Below, piece by piece: positions 28,192 through 37,064 of a DNA stretch of 64,000 nt. Position numbers and translations under genes: made by a program. Below the pieces are notes generated by a model that did no database searches, was not told where the DNA came from, and was given only the letters and a program-made list of their open reading frames with translations. How positions within the stretch are numbered: position 1 is the stretch's first letter; the number at the start of each line of letters is the position of its first letter. The DNA comes from Marinobacterium aestuarii (GTDB lineage: Bacteria; Pseudomonadota; Gammaproteobacteria; Pseudomonadales; Balneatricaceae): the NCBI RefSeq assembly GCF_001651805.1, contig NZ_CP015839.1, forward strand, positions 4,960,001-5,024,000, written 5' to 3'.

Positions 28192-29366
28192 AGGCTGCGT
28201 TCCAGCACCCGGATACGAGACAGCAGTTCGTCACGATCGACATAGCAGCCCTGCAGATGACGCTGGCCCTGCTGCAAATCAAACGCGCGGCGCGCATGCA
28301 GCACACGGCGATTGTCGAACACCAGCAGGTCGCCAGGCACCAGGCGATACTCAAACTGGAAGCGGGGCTCGCGGGTCAGGCGGATAAAGGTGCTATAAGC
28401 GCGATAATGCCGTACCACCTGGTCGGCCGGCACATCCAGCGGGCCGCGCAGGAAGTTGGCAAAACGCACCTCGATCACCGTGCCCTGACCATCGAGCACC
28501 AGCGCAGGCCCGCGAAAACGATAATCGCTGTTGCGATCCTTGTTGTAGAAATCCATCGGCAGGCGGCTGAGGGCATCGAAGTCGTCGGGATATTCTTCAC
28601 GCATATGCTCGGCAATGCGAAAGCCATCTACCAGAATCGACTCGCCACCGCTGGCGTCATTTTCCAGACAATGCAGAAACTGCAGGCCTGGCTGCAGCTC
28701 CCGTGTCGGCAAATCCGTATGCAGCGGCAGACGCAAAGTGGTGTAGGCCGCGGTATTGGCATCGGGCTTGGAGCGCACATCGAACAGGGTGCCGAAGTTG
28801 GTTTCCCGAATAAAGGAAATACGCTCGGCCACCTGCTGCAGAGTGCCGGGTCTTGTATCGGTATTTTGCAACAGGGAAATACCGCAATCACGCAGCTTGC
28901 GCAGCCAGCACAGCAAGACCGCATCATCCTGCATCATGTCGGCGTAATCGTATTTGGGCAGGCTGGCTTCGATCGTGGCCTTGTCCCAAATTTCGGGCTG
29001 CCACTGCCGCCCGGCCCGCGCCTGCTCGCTGTAGCAATGGGTGCGCAACCAGCCGGGGTGAAAGCGGCTGCTGTGTCCGTCGCCCTGCCACTGAACCTCC
29101 AGGTAGTCGCCGTTCAGCTGCGCGGTTTCTGGCCGGATGGACAGCGGTACATCACAGATCTCAAACAGCTGCTCCCGCGTAAGCGACGACACGCACTGCG
29201 CACAGGGGCAGTTGTCCCGCAGCCACAGATAGTGGAACTCACTCTCGCGGCCATCGTCCCAGACCAGACGCAGAGACTCGGGGCCCGTCTCGATGCGAAG
29301 CGGCAGATGGGACACAGGGTAACGGCCGTAGCCTGCGGTTTCAAAAGCAGCACTGTTGTCGATCAT
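28188..29366 (-). CDS. Gamma-butyrobetaine 2-oxoglutarate dioxygenase
   Basis: The product is 392 residues. The N-terminal DUF971-like zinc domain has the ligand pattern RDNCPCAQC with a later RTHC, as in gamma-butyrobetaine hydroxylases. The C-terminal TauD-type domain holds the iron ligands His216 and Asp218 (LPLHTDLPTRE) and His357 (RRVLHARRAF), with the 2-oxoglutarate Arg shortly after. It hydroxylates gamma-butyrobetaine to L-carnitine using O2, Fe(II) and 2-oxoglutarate. Nearby carnitine dehydrogenase and cleavage genes support this over the related trimethyllysine hydroxylase. Confidence 0.9.
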   Translation of the reverse strand: MIDNSAAFETAGYGRYPVSHLPLRIETGPESLRLVWDDGRESEFHYLWLRDNCPCAQCVSSLTREQLFEICDVPLSIRPETAQLNGDYLEVQWQGDGHSSRFHPGWLRTHCYSEQARAGRQWQPEIWDKATIEASLPKYDYADMMQDDAVLLCWLRKLRDCGISLLQNTDTRPGTLQQVAERISFIRETNFGTLFDVRSKPDANTAAYTTLRLPLHTDLPTRELQPGLQFLHCLENDASGGESILVDGFRIAEHMREEYPDDFDALSRLPMDFYNKDRNSDYRFRGPALVLDGQGTVIEVRFANFLRGPLDVPADQVVRHYRAYSTFIRLTREPRFQFEYRLVPGDLLVFDNRRVLHARRAFDLQQGQRHLQGCYVDRDELLSRIRVLERSL

Positions 29367-29586
29367 GTCTCTGTTCCTAACGTCGTTGCAGCTGCCCAGG
29401 CGACAGCCTCTGCACGAGTTTAAGGCGAAGCGCCCCGGTCAGGATGGCACTCAATCGACAATCAATGACATCAAAACGACAACCCGCGCAGGCAATACCC
29501 GGAAACAGACACTACTTCACGGCGGCAAGCCAACCCGTTACCATCGGGCTTTTCGTCCAGCCTCCCAAGCAAAAGGAGCCGGTCTG

Positions 29587-30963
29587 TTGAACGCAGAGCT
29601 AAAACACTTACTCAGATCCATGCCGGTGGACAGCCTCGCGGATCTCATCGAGTCTATCCATGGCCGGCACGCGGACATCGATCACCGTATCGAAAGCCAG
29701 CTGCTGCGCAGCGACCCGACAGCGCTCGCCCGGTCGCTCAAAAAACGTATCCAGTCGATCAAGCGCGGCCGACGTTTTATTCCCTACCGGGAAAGCCACG
29801 GATTCAGCCTGACGCTTGAAGCCATTGTCACGGATATAGAACCTCTGCTTGAACAGGCCCCAAAGGTCGCCTTCGAGCTGGCAGACCTGTTTTGCGCCAC
29901 GCACCCGAACAGCTTTGACCGCGCCGACGATTCCAGCGGTTCGATTGGCGACGCCTACCGGGAGGCGGTCCAGCTTTGGCTGCATGCCGCGACCCTATGG
30001 CGCCGGACAAACAGCTGCAAAACCGACTGGCCACAGGAAATCTATGCCCGCTTTTAGGCCAACGACTACGCCATCTGGGACAACCTGATACCGAACTCCT
30101 CGGCATTGCTATCCAAAAAGGAGCTCACGCAGTTGGCCTGGCGCTTCGAGGGAGACATCAAAGGTGCCGCGGGTAAAGATGACAGCGATGATCCTTACAA
30201 CCATGCAGAGTTCAAGGCGACCCTGGGACTGACCGCGGTCGCCGAGGCACTCGGCGACGTCCGCCTGTATGAACGCGCAACGCTGCTGCACTCGCCGCAG
30301 CCAAACGAGCAGCAAAAGCGCAGTATTATTGAGTTCTGCCTATCGGTTGACGACGGTCAGAGCGCGCTGAAATGGCTGCAGGAGCCCTGGAGCGCCCGTT
30401 TCGCATCCGACCATGGACGCCTGCTCGACAAAACCCTGTCGCTGCTCGGCCAGACCTACGAGCTGATCAGCCTGAGGCGCAGCGCCTATGAGGCCGACCC
30501 CAGCTTCGACAAATTGCAGGCCCTGCTGGACGTGCTGCCTGAGCACGAAAAAGACGCCGTGCGCGACGGCGCTATCGACAGGGCGCTGGCAGCCGGCAGT
30601 CTCTACACCGCCATTGCGACCCTGATCGCACTGGATGCACAGGATCTGGCGGCCAAGACAGCACTGGAGCGGGCCGACAGCCTGGATTCTGTGGGCTACA
30701 ACACCCTGGCACGGTGGGCGCAGACCTTCAGCCACAGCGGCCACGCCCTGGCGGCGGCGATCTGCTACCGTACCCTGCTGGAAGACATACTCGACAACAG
30801 CCGCAGCAAGGCCTACGGTCACGCGGCCCGCTACTACAAAAACCTTAGCCAGCTTGATGCCGACATTTCGAACTACCATCCTTTTTCTGACCGGGCGGGT
30901 TTCGAGGGGGCGCTGCGCGAAAAACACGGCCGCAAGTCCTCGTTCTGGCGGCAGGCCGAATAG
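29587..30963 (+). pseudogene. DUF6880-type protein gene interrupted by one in-frame TAG
   Basis: Two open segments (29587-30057 and 30058-30963) lie in the same frame, separated only by a TAG at 30055-30057 (codon 157 of 459). Homology is continuous across it: VDDSSGSIGDAYREAV-like residues before and ANDYAIWDNLIPN directly after, as in DUF6880 proteins. The likely start is a TTG at 29587 with AAGGAG eight bases upstream. The downstream half keeps good coding character, so the change is recent, a sequencing error, or bypassed. No function is known for the family; the sequence is mainly helical, with TPR-like segments. Confidence 0.75.
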
Positions 30964-31122
30964 GCGCCAAGGATTACGGCTTCCCGTCTCGTTGATCACA
31001 TCGTCAAACACGGCCCTTAATCCGCGTCTAACAGCGGGGGCTCCTGCCTGGAACAGTTCCCGTTTTCAGACGCGTTAGATGCAGCCCTATACTGTGAGCC
31101 TGGACCCGGCACTAGAGCGCTT

Positions 31123-31992
31123 ATGCTTATGAAACCCCTTTACTCGATACTCGTCGGCGGCGCCCTAGTACTCAGCGGCGCTGCAGCCAGTGCCGCCAAT
31201 CTCTGGGAAGGCGTCAAGGCACCGTCCTCGCAGCCTTCCGCGAGCATTGGCCAGTACACCAATGGCTGCCTCAGCGGCGCCGAGCAAATGCCGCTTCGCG
31301 GCGAGGGTTTCCAGCTTATGCGCACCGGACGTGATCGCCATTACGGCAATCCGGCCTTGATCGGTTTCCTGAAGGACTTTTCCACCCAGGTGGCGCAGCA
31401 GGGTCTTGGCCAGCTGCAGATAGGCGATATGTCCATGGCCCGTGGCGGCCCTTTCAGCTACGGCCACCGCAGCCACCAGCTGGGGCTGGATGCGGATATC
31501 TGGTACTCGCAGGATGAGCGAGCACTCACTCGCCCACTGACTCCGTGGGAGCGCGACAATATCGCAGCAGTCCCCCTCGCCGATGCAAAGGCGCACCGCC
31601 TGATCGAGGCGAACTGGGATCAGAGAACCCCACGCATACTGCGCCTGGCCTCTGAAGATCCCAGGGTCGAGCGAATCTTTGTTCATCCCACCATCAAGCG
31701 CGAGCTGTGCGCTAGTGCCGGCAACGCTAACGCTTGGCTGCGCAAAATACGCCCATGGTGGGGACACAACTATCATTTCCATGTGCGTCTGGCCTGCCCT
31801 GCCGGCGACAAAAACTGCGTGCCACAGCAGCCGGTGCTCAACGCACCCTGTGGCGACGATCTGGACTGGTGGTTCAGCGACGAGTTCTACGCCCAACTGC
31901 GCGGTACGGCACCGCCAAAGCCACAAGTAACCCCCAAACCCACGCCGCCACCAATGCCGCAGCAGTGCACCCAGGTATTGCGCGCTCCCTGA
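31123..31992 (+). CDS. mepA: Penicillin-insensitive murein endopeptidase
   Basis: The product is 289 residues with a signal peptide (LYSILVGGALVLSGAAASAA). The zinc ligands of the LAS family are visible: GHRSHQLGLDADIWY (His and Asp) and WWGHNYHFHVRLACP (His). MepA cleaves D-Ala-meso-DAP cross-links in peptidoglycan in the periplasm. ATG codons at 31123 and 31129 are both possible starts and neither has a strong ribosome-binding site. The C-terminus is Pro-rich. It is the last recognisable housekeeping gene before the defence island. Confidence 0.93.
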   Translation: MLMKPLYSILVGGALVLSGAAASAANLWEGVKAPSSQPSASIGQYTNGCLSGAEQMPLRGEGFQLMRTGRDRHYGNPALIGFLKDFSTQVAQQGLGQLQIGDMSMARGGPFSYGHRSHQLGLDADIWYSQDERALTRPLTPWERDNIAAVPLADAKAHRLIEANWDQRTPRILRLASEDPRVERIFVHPTIKRELCASAGNANAWLRKIRPWWGHNYHFHVRLACPAGDKNCVPQQPVLNAPCGDDLDWWFSDEFYAQLRGTAPPKPQVTPKPTPPPMPQQCTQVLRAP

Positions 31993-32442
31993 ATACAGGA
32001 CAACAGCTCTTGTAACCGAGGCGTAACACCAGGAGAACTACTCAATATTCTGAATTTGTATACCTATCCAAAGTACAGAATCCAGTAATGACAAGGCTTA
32101 TGAGGACCAGAGTCGCTCAAAGTCGAAGAACGGTTACCGATTTGGTTACCAGCAAGTTAGATTTACAGTGCTCCCGAGCCACCAGCATCCAGGTTCGCTG
32201 GAGTCAAACCGAAGCTGCACATGCTGCAGATCAATCAGCTGGCCGACACGACACATCAAGTCTGACAAAGAATCAGGAACTGGTACCACTGGACTCGGGC
32301 CCGGAGGCCGGGCACAACCAACCTCTCGGTCGATGCCCTGCAGCTCTGCTAGATTGTGAAGGATGAATGTCGTTTCAGGTCTGATACCTCCGCTCGCGTA
32401 TCCGATCACGTCGAACTCTTATAGGGAAATAAGGTGACAACG
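31993..32442. other. Non-coding stretch at the left edge of the defence island
   Basis: No convincing gene is seen in these 450 bases. Base composition falls noticeably after about 32030. It contains a direct repeat GGTTACC spaced by five bases around 32133-32151 and a small GC-rich inverted repeat (GGGCCCGGAGGCCGGGC) near 32298. No integrase, tRNA or clear attachment site is present. Confidence 0.5.
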
Positions 32443-32736
32443 ATGTCCAAAAAGCTCACGCCGGAACAAAAGATTCAAATTCAGAAGCTGGCGAATCGCC
32501 TGGCACGGAAGGTTCTCAATGGAGACGAACGCGCAAGCGCTGAGCTCAACGCGCTGATGCGCAGCAATGCATATCTGCACTCCCTGGTCCTTCGTATGAA
32601 GCAGCGCTTGCGGAAGCAGGCCCACAAAAAGCGGCGCAAAGGAGGCAAAGCCAAAAGCGGTGGGCGTTTGCAGGGTAGCGTCATGACAGGGCTCGCAGGT
32701 AAAACCAGCGCCCGAACTTGGAAGTACACAAAATAA
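32443..32736 (+). CDS. Small basic protein of unknown function
   Basis: A 97-residue protein from the ATG at 32443, with AAGGTGA just upstream; a GTG at 32434 is an alternative. It is helical at the N-terminus (LTPEQKIQIQKLANRLARKV) and very basic in the centre (KQRLRKQAHKKRRKGGKAKS), which suggests nucleic-acid binding. I do not recognise the family. It ends about 190 bp before the large nuclease-TPR-PIN gene on the same strand, so it could be a partner, but the gap leaves this open. Confidence 0.6.
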   Translation: MSKKLTPEQKIQIQKLANRLARKVLNGDERASAELNALMRSNAYLHSLVLRMKQRLRKQAHKKRRKGGKAKSGGRLQGSVMTGLAGKTSARTWKYTK

Positions 32737-32926
32737 GCGATCGCCTCACACGCCAGTTAACGTCAGAGTTTACCGGCCAGCTGTACATCGCTGATCAGGC
32801 GCCCGCGGATGCAGTTGCATCCGCTTATACTCGAATGATGCCCCCTAGTGTTAACGTAAAGGAGAATTCGAAGTACGCTGGTGGCCTTAAGCGGAAGTCA
32901 AAATCCAGTCACAACAAGGAGCAAGG

Positions 32927-35900
32927 ATGCACACCGTTCAATTCGAGATCACGAAGCCCACGGACGAATCAGCTTTCGAGGACATGTGTGCGAACATTTA
33001 CGGTGATGTGTACGACGACAAAACCCCCACTCTCAACGGTCGCAGAGGGCAAGCGCAGGCCGGTATTGATGTCTTCGTGGATTCAGCCCAGGGCCGCATT
33101 GGCATCCAGTGCAAGCGGTACGTAGACGGCGCATTGAAGCTCAAACACGTCGTCACCGAAATCGAACGTGCAGATAAGGCCAATGTGCCTATCGCTAAAC
33201 TCATCGTCGCCACCACAGCAGAGAGCGACGTAAAGCTAATTCGGGAAGTACAGGACCTCTCGGATCAACGAGTCAAAGCGAGCGGATTCCCTGTCATCGT
33301 CCAGTTCTGGAACGATCTCTGTCGCTACATACGAAAGAGCGGCGAGCTCCAGCGAGACTACGCCCCCAATGCCCCAGGGGCTATGTTTTCTCGCCAGGAA
33401 GAGAGCAGTGTTGCGCTAATGGTCCAAATGAAGAGCATGCAATCATTGCTCGACGTTGTATCTGGCCTGCCAGGCAGCCGCCCAGAAGCCGTAGGGTCGT
33501 ACCTCTCTAATCAACTAGATGCCGTCAATGAACGGCTTAAACAGTGCCAATTTCGTGACGCCTTAGATGATATAAACCGATTAGCGTCAACCTTCGAGGT
33601 ATTTGACGACCATCAAAAGGCCCGATGGTACGTGCAACGAGGGATCTGCACCTGGCAGCTAGGTGATGACGCCTCGGCCTCAGCCGATTTTTTGAAGGGG
33701 GCGGAGCTTTACCCCGATGATGAAAAAATGGCTGCAGCCGGCATTCGCGGCCAGCTTCTTCGAGGTGACATTCCGACGGCGATCGAAGCAGGCGAACGCG
33801 CATTGGAGTCCTTTCCGGCCTCCGCACACGTCTGGCTGGCGTACGCCAATGCCAAAATGCTTACTGGCAAGCACCTTGGAATAACCGATGCACCCGTCGC
33901 TATTCGCGACAACTGCGATGTGCTCCAGCTTGTTGCCATATCTCGGCAGCAAGCTGGCGATTTAGATGGCGCCATCGCACTGATACGCCGAGCTCTTGAG
34001 AACCCCGACGCCGGTTTCTTCGTGAGGAGAGTAGCTCTGGCACTTACGCTCGAAGCGGCGACCACGGATCCCATCAGGTGTCATTATGGCTTACTTCCAG
34101 CGGACCAAATCTCTGCACTCGATCAAGCTGTGGCCCAACTAACCCCACGACAAGAGCGGCTTTGGCCGGTTCAAATCCCCGAAGGCCGGGAAGACGCCGC
34201 AGCGCACTTAGGGTTCGCCTACATTGTCCTAAACCGACCGGGTGATACCTTGGACCTGTTCGATGAAGCCCGAAGCGCGGACATGCTGTCTCCAAGATTG
34301 AAACGAGTTGCACTGGAGGCCTATCGATGCCTGAACCGGATCGATGAGCTACTGCGGGATGGTCGAGACTGGCTAGCCAGTCTCGACAAAGAGTCGCTCT
34401 TCCTGGTTGCGGAAGCCGCAGCCCATTCCGGTGACATTGATCTTATGAATGCCGTTGCGAAAACAGTAGCGGGATTACCTTTTCTCGATTATGAGACGGA
34501 AAGTCTTATAGTCGCGTTAAAATGGGATGCGCTCTGGTGGTCCCGAGATGGCAGAGAGCAAGCCATCCTCGAAGTCAAACAGGCGAACGTCAGCACGTCC
34601 GACAGCTTGCCACTGGTCTGCGGTGCAGCCCAGATCCTCCACCGCGCCGGCGAAGAAGCCGAGTGTGACGCCACAGTGTCTCACGCCATCGAGTTGCTGG
34701 ACGACGGTAGTCCAGGCCCAGATGTCTTGCATGTGGCAGAACTGCTCTACATGGTGGGTCGCTACCGAGAAGCCTCACAGTACTATGAACGCTTCGCGGA
34801 TAAAGGGCAGCGTTCTTTTCTGCACGCTCGCTTGCTCGCGTGCTTTGTCAAAAGTGGAGAACGACGCAGGGCCCTCGAACTGGTTCGGTCGTTGCCCGGA
34901 GACTGGGCGGCCGATGACCAGTTACGCAGTCTGGCGCTGGAACTGGGGCAGATCGCTGCCGATTTCGAGTTACTCGATCCCCTCGCAGAGGTTCAGTGCG
35001 AACGCTCACCGAACGTCGCTGGGGGATGGTTGCTGCGGCTCTCGCTCGACCTCAAAACGAAAAAGTTACACCGTTTCCATCTGACACTGGCGGGACTTCC
35101 TGAAGCCCTCGAAGGTACACATACGCAAATCACTCAGATAGCGGCTCTTGAAATTAAATACGGTCTGCCGCTATCAGGTATGAAGCGGCTGTACCGGCTT
35201 TTCCGCCAGCACCTAGACGAGCTTGAGGCAGCCACCTGCTATTTCATGGGTATTGTCATGGCACCCGCCGACCTCACCGATATGGAAGAAGTATTGCCCT
35301 CCGTCACAGAAGGCACGGCCGTACGCCTAGAGCCGGAGTATGGTGACATCATTACTGTAGCAATAGACCCGCAGAACACAGCCCCTCTTCCGGCCCGCGA
35401 TAGCTTCTATTCAGCAGAAAGCCCAGAAGTTGATTGGCTCCTCGGGGCCGAGGTTGGCGACGTCATCGAACATCCAGGGCCATTTGGCACCTATAGGAAG
35501 TATCGCGTTCAGGCAATTACATCGGTGTATCGATATTTGCTGCAGGTGGCAGAAGGCAAGTTTAGAACGTCGCTAACAAGCGATGCGGTCATCGCGTCGG
35601 TACCCATCGCTCGCACTAAACAAGGGACCGATTTTTCACACATGCATGCGATGCTGAAAAGGCAGACCGAGCACATCAATACAGTATTTAGAAGCTATGG
35701 AGAGGGACCTCTCACACTGGGGATACTATCCCTACTCCTGAACAGGAACGTCGTCGACATCGTAAATGGCTGGTCCAGCGATGATGTTCCGCTCTTCGTG
35801 TGTTCCGGCACGATAGATGGGCGCCAAGCGGCAATAACACTTCTAGAGCGCGAAGACGCCTCATATGTGGTTGACGCGGCCACCCTAGCTGAATTGGTGT

Positions 35901-37012
35901 GGCTGAGATGCCAAAGGGCGCTGGCGGTGCTGCCCAAGGTCTATTGCTCGAATCAAACCCTCGCATTACTGGAATCAAAGCTGGAGGAGGCTCAATCAGA
36001 GCGGAGTAGCGGCCAAGTATACGATGCTGGAGATTCCATGCAGTACATAGAGTTCACTGAAAAAGACAGGGAACGACGGATAGACTACTGTAGGAACATA
36101 GTTGCCACGGTTCACGAGTATTGTGAAGTGGTCCCCGCCTATGGCCCACAAACCCTGCCACCGAAGCTGCACAATTTCGACAGCGTTTTGGCTGAAGAAG
36201 AGTATTCAGCCGTGTTATTGGCAGCAGAACGAGACGCCACCTTGCTAACAGTGGATGGACGCCTGGCCCAGATGGTCGTGGAAATCTTAGAGATATACAC
36301 GGTTTGGCCGCAGGTTTTGCTATATCAAGCAGCAAAGCAAGACTCGATCATGGCTCGGGCTTACCACATAGCGTCCGTTCAAGAGTTCGTTGCAAATCGC
36401 GACTTTATCTCGCTAGGGGCGTACGACCTATTGCTGATGTGCTCGCAGGGAGGAGCCTTCCTCCGAAAAGGGCTTCAGCGTTTTAAAAACTTTCTCGCCA
36501 ATCCAAATACCGAACTGCAGGGTGCCGCTACCATTCTTTTCGAATTTCTGGAGCTTCAGGCGGGACACAGAACACAGCTCAAGGCGTTTTTGGAACTGCT
36601 CAGCCACGTTGTCGAAGCAACTTTACGTCACCCACGGTGTAACGCTCAGGAGTTGCGTCTAAGAGCAGACAGTTTCGCCGACGATATAGCCTCAATCCAG
36701 GCAGGGCCTGATTTTCCCTGCCCCATTATGTCGAGAACGCGTCGAGTAAGGTACGAAACCATAAGGAAACTCCTGCTCGATACAATCGATTCCGCGTTCA
36801 CTTTGGCAACGCAGCCACCTCGTCGCCGGGCCATCAAACTCAAGGTGCTAATGGGGACGACGCCTCCAAGCTTAATATTTGACGGTGATGTCCCTGAGCC
36901 TGTGGACGATACCATGGATACTCACTCCGCGCCGTTGACGCCAGACAACCAAACAATCACTGGTGAGGATTCCGTTACTAGCGCTGCTGCCGCCTACCTG
37001 ATCGACCAGTAG
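32927..37012 (+). CDS. Large multidomain protein: Mrr-like nuclease, TPR-like repeats, GreA/B C-terminal-like segment and PIN-like domain
   Basis: A 1361-residue soluble protein with a strong AAGGAGCAAGG before the ATG. Residues 5-130 form a PD-(D/E)XK nuclease-like domain: Glu18, Asp48 in AGIDVFVD, and Gln61-Cys-Lys63 in IGIQCKRY, the Mrr-like QxK variant. Residues about 175-760 are helical repeats of TPR type (DDALDDI-like units, YVQRGICTWQLGDDASASAD). Residues about 828-865 resemble the C-terminal domain of GreA (LLGAEVGDVIEHPGPFGTY). Residues about 975-1125 look like a PIN ribonuclease, with Asp983 in YVVDAATLAEL, acidic residues near 1085 and Asp1110 in LLTVDGRLAQ. About 230 mainly helical residues follow. 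I recall TPR-GreAB-C-PIN proteins being proposed as conflict systems. Function here is unknown, probably defence. Confidence 0.8.
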   Translation: MHTVQFEITKPTDESAFEDMCANIYGDVYDDKTPTLNGRRGQAQAGIDVFVDSAQGRIGIQCKRYVDGALKLKHVVTEIERADKANVPIAKLIVATTAESDVKLIREVQDLSDQRVKASGFPVIVQFWNDLCRYIRKSGELQRDYAPNAPGAMFSRQEESSVALMVQMKSMQSLLDVVSGLPGSRPEAVGSYLSNQLDAVNERLKQCQFRDALDDINRLASTFEVFDDHQKARWYVQRGICTWQLGDDASASADFLKGAELYPDDEKMAAAGIRGQLLRGDIPTAIEAGERALESFPASAHVWLAYANAKMLTGKHLGITDAPVAIRDNCDVLQLVAISRQQAGDLDGAIALIRRALENPDAGFFVRRVALALTLEAATTDPIRCHYGLLPADQISALDQAVAQLTPRQERLWPVQIPEGREDAAAHLGFAYIVLNRPGDTLDLFDEARSADMLSPRLKRVALEAYRCLNRIDELLRDGRDWLASLDKESLFLVAEAAAHSGDIDLMNAVAKTVAGLPFLDYETESLIVALKWDALWWSRDGREQAILEVKQANVSTSDSLPLVCGAAQILHRAGEEAECDATVSHAIELLDDGSPGPDVLHVAELLYMVGRYREASQYYERFADKGQRSFLHARLLACFVKSGERRRALELVRSLPGDWAADDQLRSLALELGQIAADFELLDPLAEVQCERSPNVAGGWLLRLSLDLKTKKLHRFHLTLAGLPEALEGTHTQITQIAALEIKYGLPLSGMKRLYRLFRQHLDELEAATCYFMGIVMAPADLTDMEEVLPSVTEGTAVRLEPEYGDIITVAIDPQNTAPLPARDSFYSAESPEVDWLLGAEVGDVIEHPGPFGTYRKYRVQAITSVYRYLLQVAEGKFRTSLTSDAVIASVPIARTKQGTDFSHMHAMLKRQTEHINTVFRSYGEGPLTLGILSLLLNRNVVDIVNGWSSDDVPLFVCSGTIDGRQAAITLLEREDASYVVDAATLAELVWLRCQRALAVLPKVYCSNQTLALLESKLEEAQSERSSGQVYDAGDSMQYIEFTEKDRERRIDYCRNIVATVHEYCEVVPAYGPQTLPPKLHNFDSVLAEEEYSAVLLAAERDATLLTVDGRLAQMVVEILEIYTVWPQVLLYQAAKQDSIMARAYHIASVQEFVANRDFISLGAYDLLLMCSQGGAFLRKGLQRFKNFLANPNTELQGAATILFEFLELQAGHRTQLKAFLELLSHVVEATLRHPRCNAQELRLRADSFADDIASIQAGPDFPCPIMSRTRRVRYETIRKLLLDTIDSAFTLATQPPRRRAIKLKVLMGTTPPSLIFDGDVPEPVDDTMDTHSAPLTPDNQTITGEDSVTSAAAAYLIDQ

Positions 37013-37064
37013 ACCTACGGGGCGAGGGTATGCGTCCGGACACGACCAACAACTTGCTTGCTCT

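Noticed and set aside
27798-29423. A 541-codon plus-strand frame over the second regulator's end and the butyrobetaine hydroxylase
   Set aside because: It overlaps two genes with clear family motifs and has no domain of its own.
32133-32151. Direct repeat GGTTACC near the left island edge as an attachment site
   Set aside because: Seven bases is too short, and no second copy is found at the right edge.
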